Assembly: GCA_026874595.1 (NCBI GenBank)
Contig: CM049306.1
Location: 15,957,019-16,021,018 of the forward strand
Length of the DNA: 64,000 nucleotides
Direction: 5' to 3'
Source: Sipunculus nudus
Taxonomy: Eukaryota; Annelida; Sipuncula; Golfingiida; Sipunculidae
In this document: positions 1-13,442 of the stretch, in pieces
How the letters are laid out: every line of letters starts with the position of its first letter
Position numbering within the stretch: the first letter of the stretch is position 1
Made by a program: the position numbers and the translations under genes
The notes under the pieces: model-generated
The model's input: only the letters and a program-made list of their open reading frames with translations
What the model was told of the DNA's origin: nothing
Database searches by the model: none

Positions 1-1716
1 CATATCCCTAATCAGATTTTGAACAAATTGAGCAATCAGTTGTTACAGATATTATCAACAGCTGTGTATGTAACAGTAATAAAATAGTGATAAGAAATTG
101 ATGCTAGGCTGTTGTGTCAACTGCAGGTCATGTTTGTCACTTGAGCATCATGACCAATTTATAGGTCTGTGTACACATTTTCTGAAATGTTGTTTTTGTG
201 AATTTTATAGATGTGTATATATGCTTAATATCTTTCTTGTTTCTGCAATAGATACTGCCACCATCTGCACATTTAAATTGGTCTGTTTAATTCCATACCG
301 TTCAAAATAAAAAGTAAGACACAAGACAATGTTTTATATTGTTCCATAATTGATCAAATAATTTTTTTTTCTTAAAAAATAAAATAGCATATACTAAGAA
401 TAAGAGTTTACTTTGAATATAATTATGCATATGGAATTAAGCAAGATTACATCCATGTCAATTTTAAGTCGTAGGATCCGGCTAACTATGCTTGTCATCA
501 CAATTGCTGATTATACCTCTCTTAATCTTTTTTCAATGAAGACAGAATTAACACAAGTATAGGTACTATGATGAAATGGTTTAGTTGGCTGACCAATAAG
601 CCCATAGTTAACAGCTTTCACGAATGTTGATTTAAAAATTGTAATCCCATGATACAGTACCAGCTTGCAGTTATCAAGTTTAAAGGATCACAAACAGTCA
701 TTTCAGTGTGGAAATGAGAGTTTTTCATCCCCAGCATAAACAACTCATTAAGGTCTGGCCAGTGTAGAACCTTAAAACAAAAGGACACTAATTATTCAAT
801 AAAGGCTTCCATTTTCCATCCGGCCCAGCCCAAACCCAGGGATAGCTGGCTGATAATTAATGTGCAGGGTGTTTATTGGTTAGTTATTGATCTGATCATT
901 CACGGTAAAGAACTGTCTGAGCCGACACAAAGGCCATCTCCCCTGAATGTAGAGCATTGAACCACGCCATCTCCCACCTCCCACTGATCATTTGATCTCC
1001 TTGTCTGTCTGCCAGCCTCATACCTAAAGGTGGTACACTACTATTGTAGATATAATAAGACATGCTATGGCCAGGCATCACACACAGATACAAACAGCTT
1101 TAATATTTGTAAACTACCCTGGCAACTGTCAACCTCACAGAAGCCCAGCCATTGTCAATGACTTGTGAGAAAGTCTATGTAAAGTAATGAAAACCATTTC
1201 ACACCTTTATTTTATATTATATGTCTATTTATAAAATTGACCGGGCATTCCTGGCAAAGAAACATGGAAAGTTGGTGGCAAAATTGTTTAAAATTAAATA
1301 TTGCTACCTTATAGTTTAAGCTTTGATCATTCAGGTATGGTTTGTATTACACTTAATGCTAGATTAGTCATGCACAGCATATCACAACATAAAACCCCAT
1401 GCCACAGTAGGTCAAAGTCACACAATACACAAAATCTGCTGCATACATGGTCCGAGGGCGATAATTATCCTTAGTTGTAAGACAAACAGAATGTTCACAT
1501 GAGTAAAAATTGGATGCTGTGTAATGAAATTAGAGAGTTGATAATTTAAAAAAAAATTCAATTCTCTGTATTTCAGAAAAAATCTTTGCTGTTACAGTAT
1601 GTTTAAACAGATACAAAAAAAAAATTATTTTGGTTTATGGTGTAAGCCTCTTTCAGTGTAGTGAGTGAGGCTTTCAGGGGTTGATGAATTATGCCTGTAT
1701 TTCTTTTTGGGTTGAC
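1..1716. other. AT-rich non-coding DNA, no gene seen
   Basis: No splice-flanked open frame, RNA gene or repeat could be recognised. Reading frames here are short and lack coding character. It reads as single-copy intergenic or intronic DNA. Confidence 0.6.
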
Positions 1717-1724
1717 GGGAAGGA

Positions 1725-1743
1725 AGGGAGGGAGGGAGGGGGG
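1725..1743 (+). other. G-quadruplex-type G-run
   Basis: Four or more runs of three or more G separated by single A (GGGAGGGAGGGAGGGGGG) fit the canonical G-quadruplex pattern on the plus strand. It follows a shorter GGGAAGGA stretch. It may simply be a purine microsatellite. Confidence 0.6.
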
Positions 1744-1898
1744 TGGTTTTCCTAGGACCCGTGGAGTGCAAATTCATCAGTTGAAAACAGATGACCAAGT
1801 GAATCTATGGATTGTTTTTCTTGATCCTTTGCCTGGAAAATTAGAAGAAGCAACTCCAACTTAGAAATTATAATGAATAAAAAACATAAATCTTTATG

Positions 1899-1968
1899 AC
1901 TAACTAAATATAGACACATTAATGAAAAATACAACTAACTAAATATAGACACATTAATGAAAAATACA
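1899..1968. repeat. Perfect 35-bp tandem duplication
   Basis: Positions 1899-1933 and 1934-1968 are identical over 35 bp, starting ACTAACTAAATATAGACACA. Two perfect copies in otherwise unstructured DNA suggest a recent slippage or repair duplication. Confidence 0.95.
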
Positions 1969-2624
1969 GTCTGTTTCTATAGCCAGTAATTTAAAATAAA
2001 AAGTTTCAGGAAAAACAGCTAAGTTTTCATATTCATCAATCTTGACCTCAAATAGATTAAACGGATTCATTAGCTGATGGATCTGATGAACTTATGCACA
2101 ACCTCTGTGGACATAAACATTGCAAATTAGCAGGGCTGAATAGGCTTTTGTTAGCAATCTGAATGGGATAGTTCATCAGTTTTGATGTTCTAGTTTTCAT
2201 GAAACAGAATATATTGTTCTTGGCTGCTTATATTTTATTACATCTTCAAACACACACCATAATTTATTCTGAATAATAAGGCAAAAGTTAATTTATATTT
2301 TTCTTGTAATTGAGTCCAAATTTAATTTTAAAGCATATAAACATTTAACCTCTTAGCATTTTATAATAATCTTAATTCAGATATGCTAGTTTTTTTCTGC
2401 AGAAATTATTTGTTAAATTTTTTTGATCTTATAATTCAGGTATGGACTTGTATATCATTTATCTTATTAAATGTATTAAGGGCTGTCAAAGAAGAGTGCA
2501 AATTTGTAAAAATATAACTTTTTTTGTGTATTTTAAATGTTCCTTGTTTGATCCTTGCTTTCTGTGAGACATACAGAATCTGCATTCAATGTACTTCTGA
2601 ATTCATATATTCCTTACAAAGATT
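1969..2624. other. AT-rich non-coding DNA
   Basis: No gene, RNA or repeat recognised. Confidence 0.5.
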
Positions 2625-3336
2625 ATGACTATTCAGGGTTATGTTGTAAAAGTCCTTGTATAAGTCGCGACTTGTACTAGGAAATTGAATTCTAAAAACC
2701 AGAATTTTCTGGTAAGGTTGGGTTGCAACTTGTAATACATACTTATCCTGTCTCAGTCAGCTTTCCTGGTATGGAACGATGTCAGTTGAGTGATAATCGG
2801 CGATACCTTTAACCAGCGCTTTGTGAAATGTCTTTCCACAATGATTTACACCTTTAACCATCACTTATGAAAACCTCCCATATGTTTGGTGTTCTCACGG
2901 AATTTTCAATTTATTAACATAAAATTGAAATTATATAATTGCCCAGTTCAAAGCCTACCTGTTCAGACAAGTCACAATTCAAGTGACACTTCCTAATCTG
3001 CATTACTGTTATATCATGAGTCAATTTGATGCATTTGCCAGTCTGCTGCTCTTTGATGAACATTTTCTTTCTGTTTAATTATTAATTATGGGTATGCGTG
3101 TCATTATGAAAAAGTTATGGTTCCATAGCTGTTAATACATGTAAAGTTGCATCACATTCAAACTTGCTCCACTAAAGACACGTCTTGAATTCTATCGCCT
3201 GTCCAGTTGATCGCTGGGTACCAGCTGACCTCTGAAGCCATGTAGCGGACGTTCAAACCCCGGCTATTCCCCAGGGGGATCCTAAAAGTCAGGGTGTGAC
3301 TTATAATAAGGATGCGACTTCTACAATGACTATTCA
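2625..3336. mobile_element. Candidate TIR DNA transposon (MITE-like)
   Basis: The 11-bp direct repeat ATGACTATTCA occurs at 2625-2635 and 3326-3336. Just inside, the left end (CCTTGTATAAGTCGC) and the reverse complement of the right end (CCTTATTATAAGTCAC) match imperfectly over about 40 bp, as expected of terminal inverted repeats. There is no coding capacity. Near the right end, 3205-3275 has a tRNA-like B-box (CGTTCAAACCCCGGC), possibly SINE-derived. The TIR words resemble those of hAT-like non-autonomous elements, but an 11-bp duplication is longer than usual for hAT, so the superfamily is not assigned. Confidence 0.45.
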
Positions 3337-6300
3337 AGTACTTCCATAAAAAATAATATCTAGATATCTTTATATTAAATTAATAAATGTATAAGAACTT
3401 CACCCGTCATAGTAAATGAAGGATTCATATAATACAAAACTTATGCCTCAGCATGTTTATTTACAGTATTGTAAGTATGTCATTTCACTTCTTGAACCTA
3501 CCTATATCAATTATTGTTTGGTACTATAATGAGTTTGGTGTATATTATTGCCTTGTGGAAGATCAAATACAATGTGAAAAGGTCACCATACAGTCTGTGA
3601 ACACATCAACCTGAAAATTTTATATATCTTCTTGTGTCTCCCATTTAATTTTTTCTCTGAATTTATAATCCTAATATTTGTACTCCTGTCATGTTATTTG
3701 TCATTTTGCTCTCATTGGTCAATGATAAACTCTCGATCCAGACCAATGCTGAAGTGGCATAAAAAAACAGACTCAAATGGACCAAACCAGACTACTCAGG
3801 ACCAGTCCTGAAATTTAAAAATTTTATATGGCCAGGATCACTCATGCCTAGGTCTGGAGCAGCTCCATACTAGCAGTCTGGTCCACTAAGCAGGCCATAG
3901 ACAGAGGGGACTGGACTGTTCTCATCTTGTCTTGTCGGCGGTGTGTATGGCCTGCTTCACAGAGTCCCAGAACTGATTGTACGCATCATATATCACTGCC
4001 TGATGTTCTTTCAGCAGACACATAAGCCAAATATGTGCAGAAAATGGAAAAGTAAGTGAATCTCTAAACTGAAAATACACATCAAGTCTTAGGTTCTTTC
4101 AACAGACACCCAAACTATATATGTGTAGAAATCTGAAACAAGGTCTAACCTTTTGAATATTGGCCCAGCACTTCAGTTGGGGACTTGCTGGAACAATTTT
4201 CCCTCAGCTGAGCTGTCAGCCAAGTGGCTGTTGAATTATTGATAGCAAGAGGTAAACTGAAATAGCTAAAGGAATAAAATAAAAATGAAGCCAACAAGCT
4301 GTGGTTAAAACCACATGTTGGAACCATTTTATTGTCACAGCCAATAAAATTTCACTTGAGTACACCCCATTAATGTTTCATTTATGTAAGGTCTAGGAGG
4401 AAACAAGTGTAGTGTCCAGAAAATCACATGTGGGTGGGAAAAGGTCAAAGGTTACAGCTAATAAATGGTGGGTGGATGTCATCAGGGACAACTACTTGGC
4501 AATTACAGTTAATGAAAGTCAGTCACCCAAACAAAAGTTCAGTGTCATTTGCATTAGTATTAACTGACTTACAAAGTTAACTTATAATTGTTGTGAGTAA
4601 ATTCAGTTATAGAGTAATTGACCTTATGAATTTAAATAAAACTTTGAAGGCAACCATCATTCCTTCTCATTTCTTAGAATTGATTCTTTGAATTGCACAA
4701 TGCAAGAAAAACTTAAAGTAAACCATGTGCTTGTAAAACAAACTGGGCTGTCTCAATGTCTTTAATAATATATATCAGCTTATTTGGTGAACAAAACAGA
4801 AATTGGGTAGTTTGTTAAATTTCATTGTTTAAGGAAATTATTCACTTGGGAGGATATGGTCTGGTTAAATATATCATTGGCTCAGGCAGACCACATTTTC
4901 TTATACAACTCATTAAAGAACTTCTTTATGTATAGTTAAACATAAGGCAGATACTTATACACTGGCAAGAGAAACCATGCAGCCTTAATTACCTGCATGC
5001 CCATGCAGGTATGTGTTTATATACTCTTCCAGTCGTTAGACTTTCTTCAAATAAAAATACAAATTGCTGGATTTTTCTTACATTGGCTATATATGGAGGC
5101 ATCATCAACATTCATGTGCAAGTAAGGTAAAACAAAGGTCATGGTGTCAGCCTAGGAAAGCCAGTTACTTTGACTTATGCTAAGATTCCATTACAGAGCT
5201 ATCATGCAGAGTGCGGATAAAATTTATATTGACCAAATACATGATGTGAGATTCCATATGCACAGATCTTTTGATGCAGAATATTTATCAACTTATAGCA
5301 GTTTTTGCTGGTTCTGCATAGTATACTAGATGTGACTTATATAGAAAATATAGTATAGCATGCTGCCATACCGGTATGTCCAGGACATATGAAATCTCTG
5401 CACACACATTTCACGTTCTGCATACCACATTGTGCATTCTGCATGCCGTGCAAATTTGAAATATGTGCTTTAAGATTAATTTATGTGAATTTTCCTGGAT
5501 ATGCCAAACAGTTCAATTATTTCATATCATATGATCTATGATTGTGGCTTAAATTTTGGTAAAGGATGATAAATTAAATAATAAACAAAAAATTAGTTGT
5601 ATTTTAATATGTATATAAATAAATACTGACACTGTGTGACAGTTTAGCCAACTGCTACATCATGAAATTCAGTTTGTTGTTATAAGCAGCAGAAGGAACA
5701 TTTGAACCACTGTCTATGGTAATGTAGTTACAAGTCCAGCAGCTTGCCAAATAAAATTTTCACATGAGATAATCCTACTTAAACTTACTGTTTGCATGAG
5801 AGAATTTTTTTTGTATTCGCTAATGAATGTGATATGCAGGCAACCTATTTTTTTAGCATTATTTACTGTTTTGTGAAGATTATCATCTGCTGTTTAATTT
5901 GGCTGTGTGGAAATTACAACAAAATGTTTCTGTAGTTCAGTATTATATGTAATCCATGTACATGCATAATATCAAATACAGAATATACTTTTTAAAGCTG
6001 CTGTTTGTTGTTCATTCCATTTAATTTGAACTTCAGGATTTGATAATAAAAAAAACCTGTAAATGATATAAGGTCCTGAAAAATGGACCTACTTGAATAA
6101 TATCACAAGTAATATCCATGTATTCATATACATACCCATAACTGTATAAATGCATATAACCTTAACTATATATATGCACTTTCTGTCACACGCCTCCTGT
6201 GTTTAGTATAGATATACTGCTGTGTTCATCTTGATAACAAGACTCTTGAGATCCTGGCTGGACTCCTTCCTAATAGTGGCAACTGTTTTACACATACCCT

Positions 6301-6690
6301 GGGAACAGAATGGAACATGAAGACACAAGATAAGACCTGCCCTGGTCTGTGATGGTTTCCACTGCCAGACATCCATCCCAATTAGCCAAGTCAGACACAA
6401 TAACAGTTTTAGCCCCTTAAGCTTTTCTGATAGTGTTAAAGATACATCATTAAATGATGAATGGTGTTAAGTCAAAACAGCAAGACCTGATATTATAATT
6501 TGACTGTTTGGTGCATTTAGGGTAAAATATGTTACATGATTTTAAAATTTGTTTTCTTCAGAATATTTGAAATTTAAAACTCAGTAAGATTGGAATCACT
6601 CAGGTTTATCTGAATCAGTATACTGTTTTTCTTAGACATTACTGGGGGTTATCGGTGTATTACATTTAAAAATAGATATTTCCTCCAGTG
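3337..6690. other. Non-coding DNA with minor local structure
   Basis: No gene recognised. A diverged local duplication of about 45 bp starts at 4005 (GTTCTTTCAGCAGACAC) and again at 4093 (GTTCTTTCAACAGACAC). A 12-bp palindrome, CATACCGGTATG, lies at 5367-5378. The rest looks single copy. Confidence 0.55.
4991..5010. other. Perfect 9-bp inverted repeat
   Basis: ACCTGCATG and CATGCAGGT are separated by only CC, giving a perfect near-palindrome of 20 bp. It could be a dyad protein-binding site or chance; nothing nearby ties it to a gene. Confidence 0.8.
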
Positions 6691-6815
6691 TTGTTTCTTT
6701 AGCTCAGCTGACTGAATGGCATCTAAACTATAGCAGTCTGTAACTGAAAGTCCCAGGAAGCTCAAAATTTGGATGCTGACAGGTTCTGACAGGTTCTCTG
6801 TGGAAATCAGAAAGT

Positions 6816-6828
6816 AGGTCACTGACCT
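6816..6828. promoter_or_regulatory. AGGTCA inverted repeat, spacer 1
   Basis: AGGTCACTGACCT is a perfect inverted repeat of the nuclear-receptor half-site AGGTCA with one spacer base. It lies in a monomer of the element at 6697-7562. That it binds a receptor is inference. Confidence 0.4.
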
Positions 6829-6972
6829 CTGTTGAATGAGTTATGGACCAAAAAACTCAAAGCCATATTCCTTCATTCACAGGTCACAAGACATAAATGA
6901 AAGCTAGGCGCAGGAAGTTAAAACTTCACATGCTAACTCACCCAGATAGATGCTCTGTGGAAAACTAAAAGT

Positions 6973-6987
6973 AGGTCACTGTGACCT
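6973..6987. promoter_or_regulatory. Perfect ERE-type palindrome
   Basis: AGGTCACTGTGACCT matches the palindromic oestrogen-receptor element AGGTCAnnnTGACCT exactly. It is the next monomer's counterpart of the site at 6816, so it may be a by-product of repeat structure. Confidence 0.4.
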
Positions 6988-7485
6988 ATATTTTCTGAGT
7001 TATTTGAGTGAAAGCCATTGTCCATTTGTTAACAAGACATGAATTTATAGCAGTAAGAACCTTGATATTTAAACTTCTTTTAATGGGTTCAAATATTTAT
7101 GATGCAAACATTTCAGAAGCTAAGAATCTAGTCAGTAAAAATTTATACAAAAGGACAGATTGCCCAGGAACTGCTGGATGGATTGTTATGAAATTTGGGA
7201 TGCTAATTCATCTTGCAGAATTTTGACTGAAATAGGAGACTATTGGGTGATTTGCATTTTTTACAAATTTTTATTTGTAGTTTTAAAAATGGCAAATTAG
7301 ACCCACTATTTTAAAATTCAGCAGGGCAACAATTGTAAACATAAGACCCAGGATTTCAAACTTCACAAGCTGACAGGTCCTGTGTAGAAAATAAAATTAA
7401 CATTAGAACTTGGATGTTTAAACATATTTATATATACAGACAGTTTCTGGTAACTCTTCTTGCAAATTCCAAATAAGGTCACATG

Positions 7486-7499
7486 ACCTACATAAATAC
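7486..7499. promoter_or_regulatory. AGGTCA inverted repeat, spacer 2
   Basis: AGGTCACATGACCT joins two perfect half-sites with a 2-base spacer near the 3' end of the same element. Confidence 0.35.
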
Positions 7500-7562
7500 G
7501 CTATGGCCTTAAGTGGTGTGTCAGATTCAGCTGTGCGTCATGACCCATGGGCCACCAGTTCA

Positions 7563-9753
7563 GATGATCTAAAGAGCTATAACCAGGATGATTAACAGGG
7601 TATAATCCAACAGGGCTTACAATTGGTCAGCCTCTTCTGGTGTGATTTGTATTACAATTAATTCCAACTGCAATATGTATTGACAACATGATTTTTTTCC
7701 CGTGCATCATATTCCTTGATAAAATCACTCAGGGTGACATGTGTCTTGTTTAGTAATAGTTTAGCATGATTGTAAGACAAACCAAACAAGAGCAGTGTTA
7801 ATTAGATTCTGAAATTGTTCAGTTGTCTTGACCATGTTCTCTCTTACCTTGAAAAATAATTTAAGCAATAGGCACATTGGAGACTTTGTTTACTATTTTA
7901 ATATTCACTTATGCTTGATGGGTCATATATAAAACAACCCCCAACATGACTGCAACGTCTGAAAGATCTTCATATTTTGTAGTTACTGTGCCTTGTGGAA
8001 ACCATGATGATTTCAGGTTCCCCTCTTTCCTTCACCTCCAGAGATTACTGAATGCTACTAGCCTGTATGTGCCATCTAGAACACTTAGCATTAGTTATTA
8101 TAATTATTTGTACAGTACAGGTAAAGTATGTTCATTTACATATTGATCCATTCAGTTCTTTGCTTTTGTATGGTTTTAAAGCTTATACAAACAAATTTGA
8201 TTATGACATTGATGTGTAAACTGATTCCAAAATTGTCAGTTTCAAATGGCCCTTTTCAAAGGGGTAGTTTGCCTGATCTCATATTTATATCACCAAAGAT
8301 AAGTTTCATTTGTTATTTGTGGTTGAAGGTTGTTGGCCATGAACAGACCACTTTGTAATTAATCCTGCAGGTAATATCAGCAAAGTCATAAATTGTATTA
8401 TCCTTACACAAATTACATATAGAATCTGGGAAAAAGGAACCTTGAGGCACTGTCAGTCTGTATATCAAGACTGATTTGCTGTTTTAAACAGATAAATAAT
8501 GAAGGAGTCATTCCATGTATTCCACCAGATTGATAATGTAGGTCATGTCAGGTGTAAACATATTTGCACATAAGAAAACATAAAGGCTTTATTTGATGTA
8601 TAACTTTAGTAAAAATGTTAACAGTTATAAATCTTACATTGATGTCACTGTGTAAATTGAAAGAGATGTAGGCTGACTATAAAGATAAAACAATGGTGAC
8701 AGATATATAAATCTTTAACAAATAGGTCCAGTATGTAGATCTTCAGCAAACACTGCCTACAATCAACCTGCACTTTTTGCTGACTTGAAGTTTGTTTCCA
8801 GCAGACCATGCCATTCATAAGGCAGTAATCATAACAGTAAAATAACTCATTTTGTATTATATAGCCTTAAAGAACCTTAGCAACTTGGAGACATGAGAAG
8901 AAAAATTTAAACCATATAGACAAATTTTATTATTGTTTAACATTTTGAAATTCCTTTGTGTTTCATTAATATCATACTTAGTATTTTGATCAGCTATTTA
9001 TTTAACATTCTTGGTCATATTTGTAATATGTAAATTTTCATAACAGCATCATTGAAGTAGTTAGTACTCAAATGCAGATTTAAATTATGAAAATGTGTAC
9101 TTATTTGTAATATCAGTCATGATATTAGAGGTGATATAAGTATTGCTTTATACTCGTAAGTACAGACATTTTAATCAAATATATCAAAAGCCATTATGCA
9201 TACCCATCTTGAAACCTGTCATGCAAACATTGCCACATTGCGAAGAGTGTTTGAAGTAGAGTGAAACGAAATAAGATATATAATATTACCATTGGCATAC
9301 ATAACTGATGCATTATATGTTATTCATAATCTAAACTTGAAAATAAAGGTCAATGTGACCTAATTTTAGGACTATCTTGATGTAGTACCATTCTAGTCAT
9401 TGACATCCATGACTGTCCCTGGTTTGTTAATTTGTTCTCAGCTCTCTACTCTGGTAGTGAAGGTGGCATTGAGAATTTTCAGGGGACACATAAGCTGTTG
9501 CCATGGCATGCCATATGTCTGTCATCTATCCATCACCCATGTCTGTTAACATGTTTTCTCTACAGCTGCCTGATGGATTTTCTTACAAAGTTTTGAGCGT
9601 TGGCAAAAGTACACCACAATGCAATTTCACTGAAGCCATCAATTCCACTGGGGTATCTGTGTTATTGTGATTCTAAATAGCAGCTGTGTTGGTGATTAAT
9701 GTCATATTGTGCAGTTTACATGCATTCATGAACAGATTAAAAATGTGCTGAAT
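7563..9753. other. Non-coding DNA, no gene seen
   Basis: No gene, RNA or clear repeat recognised. Short frames at 7946-8358 lack coding character or convincing splice context. Confidence 0.55.
9347..9361. promoter_or_regulatory. Second perfect ERE-type palindrome
   Basis: AGGTCAATGTGACCT again fits AGGTCAnnnTGACCT exactly. No full repeat copy was recognised around it, so it is either a relic of the same family or independent. Confidence 0.4.
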
Positions 9754-9817
9754 CCTCTCTCTCTTTCTCTCTCTTTCTCACTTCCTTTTTCCACTGTCTC
9801 TACTCTCTCCCTTGCTG

Positions 9818-9882
<65 letters not shown>
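9754..9882. repeat. CT-rich tract with (CT)n(TA)n microsatellite
   Basis: A polypyrimidine stretch ends in uninterrupted (CT)n at 9824-9848 followed directly by (TA)n to about 9882. The open frame through it is a by-product of the dinucleotide run. Confidence 0.95.
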
Positions 9883-9884
<2 letters not shown>

Positions 9885-12800
9885 TGCCATTTCTTGCCAT
9901 TATATCTGTGAATGATAGTTTGGTAAGGCTTGGAAGAACCATCATGTATTTTGTAAGTTTTTTTGCTCCAGGTGTGTTTTCTTATTTTCTTTTTGTCTTC
10001 AGGTGACTGATTGTCCTTAGAGCCGAAGTAATGATCTTTTTCTGAATAACAAGGCTGTCTATTCTGGCAGTCTATCAGTTATTAAGGCACAGGTTTCAAG
10101 CATTATGACTAGAAAATATAATCAAGCAACCCAACTGATGCGGGTATGACCTCTTTGAAGCCTGAAATTAAGTTGAGCTGTCCCAATTTTTCCAAGATTT
10201 TCCAAACATTTGCAAGTATCATAAATTTTTGGCTGAATCTTGATAATATATGATTAGATGTATACACATTCACCCCAGGGTATATTATGTTTTATTAAAA
10301 ACCAAAAAATGTTATCCACTGTGACAGATATCTTGGTGGGACATATACACATAGAGAAATAATTGAAATCAATAACCTACTGCAATAAATGCAGACTAAC
10401 TTGCACATTCATGGTGATATTGCATAAAATCTTCATGACGATATCAATCAGGGCTTCAAGGTCTCTGAGTCTCTAAATGATACCTCAATATCACGAGAGA
10501 TTTGCATAATTTCTCATGCGAAGCCATGATTGATTCCCCTTTTTTGACATAGCTTACTTAGTTTGTGGCACTCATCTAGAATGAGGCAATAAAGCAATTT
10601 ATATCATGCCTCTTATGTTAACATGAGCCAATGAATCCCATCAGTATCTGCAGGCTTTGTTAAGCCTGTCATGTCCAACTCAATTATCGGTGTCTACAGC
10701 TAGCACAGGGCTTGTTTAATGCTATGTTAGTGTCCGGCAACCAACTGCTGTGCTGAAGCAGGCTGACCACAGTGCTGCAGAAAACAGCCTGCTTGAATTT
10801 CCTGATCATGACATTAAGGTTATGTCAGCATGGCAATGACCATAAAGGGCTGAGAAGGAGCATCATCCGCCCTAGCACAGCCCAACAAACCTACTCCCTC
10901 TGACCATTTACATAGAAATGTCCATTGCATGTTACTGACCCTGCTTCCTCATTCCTGGGAAAAGGCATCTATTACTGCCTCATCAACAGTCTCCTGTCCC
11001 AAATGAATGACAAATTTACATGCCATTCAACTTTGCTACAAAAGATGAATTGATATCTGGTGCAGCTTGCTGCCATCCTGCTGGTCCTGCTATTTCTATT
11101 GATCCAAGCCCTGGAATAGCAACATACATGTCTACTTAAGGGCATCATTACACCCTGCTGTGTCTACAACTCCTTTATGAGGTATTATAATTAATGTGCC
11201 ATTCTTTTGAAAAGTATCCCACATGTGTCTTCAGCATGAGACTGAAGACCTCAATCTGACTGACAGAATATTCTTCTAAAGCGATAAATTCCTGTTCAAA
11301 TTTTACAAAATTTAAACTTACCAGATATATAATTAATATTGCAGGTTTCCCACCAATTTATTATTGTGTAGCTGTAAATATTAACAATTTAAAACTAATT
11401 ATTTAACTTTCATTTTAAATTTCTTTTTTTTATTTTTGAATGTTTTTAAACTCTCAGGAACTGACTTAGTTAAAGGGTGTTGTAACTTGTATTACAACTA
11501 ATTCGTAATTATTTGGACATGTGTCACAGATTTTTGTCTTCTATATATAATGAATTGGATAATTTCTTTATGTCAAGTATAACTGGATATTGGATAGCCT
11601 TTGAAAGTTTTCAGTGAAAATGAGATTTTATATATTTCCTTTTCTGTTATTATTTACCATATGCAACCTCTTGTCTGTTAAACTATCATTTACTATAGGA
11701 ATTTGCAACATTCACTATTAGAATATAACCCCCCCCCCCCCATGTCCAACATTACAGTAAATTGTTGTGAGCTTGGACTTCATTTCTGGCTTCTACTATA
11801 TACAAATATTTTAATTTAAGATATAACGCCAGTCATGTTCTGTACTGTAATCAAGGTTATTTCCAATTAATGGAACCCCTTCAAGTTAAAGCAGTTCAAT
11901 TTCAAACTAATAAAAGTATGAATACATATCAACTGATTATCTCTTGGTATTCTGGATTGAGGATATGCAAGTTTTACTCAGGTGCACTTTAACGGCTCAT
12001 TTGAAAAGTATGACTGTACAGTGGAATACTTTAAGATTATATTGTATTCATTGCAAAAAGTAGCACAATTGATCACCAGCACCATCTGGTGTTTAAAACA
12101 GAAATTACAGGAAATATGGTGTATGTTGTGAGTCACTGCAGGGTAATTATCACTCCCTATATCAGTAGTTTTATGCACAAATGAGCTATGAAATTAAAGT
12201 TTTTGGACACTATTTTCTAGAATTCACATTGGTTGATACAGATTATTGATGAAACATTTAGACATTTATGCAGAAATAGTTTTAACCTCCCTGTGAGCTG
12301 AAATTCCCAGCATTCAATATCAGTCCAGCATATGCAAAATGTTTGTACATATTCTCAAAAAGGGCAGTTGGGTATATTTTTCTAAATTAACCTATTGATC
12401 ACATTTCAAGTAAACCATTCAAGTGCCAGTTGTCAGTAAATCCAGTTAATGAATGGCAGGTAGTTAGGAAGGTATATACTACTTACCTGTTGCACTGGCT
12501 GTATATAGGTGTACTGTAAGTCTATCCTTGAAGAAATCCAACTTAAGGTTATGTTGGAGTTAAAGTTAAGGAGGGTAGTTAAGGTGGTGATTGCATTAAA
12601 CTTAGTCCTTAGTCCTAAGTTCATATTCTGCTGAAGCCTCAAAGGCAAAATGGTGAAATGTCTGTAGATCCTAAAGAGATCTCTAACTTTTCTTAACAAT
12701 TATAATTTTCTGGCCTTGCATGTGCATATAAAACGTGAAATTCAGAAGGCACAGCAAAAAATTATGGGTAGACATCTTGTGGGCAGTAACTCGGGAGGAG

Positions 12801-13442
12801 TTGATTATATTTTGGTGTTGATTTTGATCATGGTGTTTGTACATCTATTCCCCTCCCCCCTCTCCCCTCCATGTAGGTATTGCTGATACTGCTGTCATCT
12901 GATTGAAGGATGGTACAGTATTGGCAGAGGTATGTGCTCTTTAAATGCTCTCAAGTTTAATGGTCTGGCAATGTTGGATCTCTAGATGGACAGCTGTTAC
13001 AGACATGCTCAGTTATCTCCAGTTACAGGTGGAAATCTGGTTGGACCCATGTCTTGCATCAGCAAAGAAATGTCCAGAAGGGTCAACCGCCACAGTAATT
13101 GAATATGTACATAGACTGAGTTGGCTTTAGTATCAGGCAGGTGTGATGGTACATTTTCCACTGGACATGTTTCTCCAGAAAACAAGTCTGAAGCCACAGA
13201 AGCCACTGGGTGTTAAATTCGGCAGGTGTACCATCAGCTTAATGCACAAATCACTAACCAGTTAAGCCTTGCTCCCCAAGATATGAAATACCTGTGGTTT
13301 AACAGAGACCATGTGCTTTAGTGATTGATGGTAAAAACTGCTCATTCAGACATATATGTTTATTTATTTGTTGATGTCTCATGCGGTCTGTACATTATAA
13401 TCTTTGAACTTTATTTTTTGTAAATTTCACCAAATCAGACTC
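9883..13442. other. Non-coding DNA, no gene seen
   Basis: No convincing exon or RNA. A run of 13 C lies at 11729-11741 and a C-rich tract at 12849-12869. Around 12735-12770 the words GTGAAATTCAGAAGGC resemble the repeat at 20115-20140. Confidence 0.5.

Larger units (their letters stand above)
6697..7562 (+). mobile_element. Hairpin-ended non-autonomous element, AGCTCAGCTGA family
   Basis: The left end TTTAGCTCAGCTGA and the right end TTCAGCTGTGCGTC, followed by the near-palindrome GACCCATGGGCC, match the two ends of the larger copy at 42491-45096. The 5' motif recurs as an inverted copy just before the 3' hairpin, an asymmetric terminal arrangement. Inside are diverged monomers of roughly 160 bp: CAGGAAG...GTAGGTCACT recurs near 6753 and 6912, with a further relative near 7350. 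No protein is encoded. Confidence 0.6.

Noticed and set aside
9812-10006. Open frame starting in Ser-Leu repeats
   Set aside because: It is generated by the (CT)n(TA)n microsatellite.
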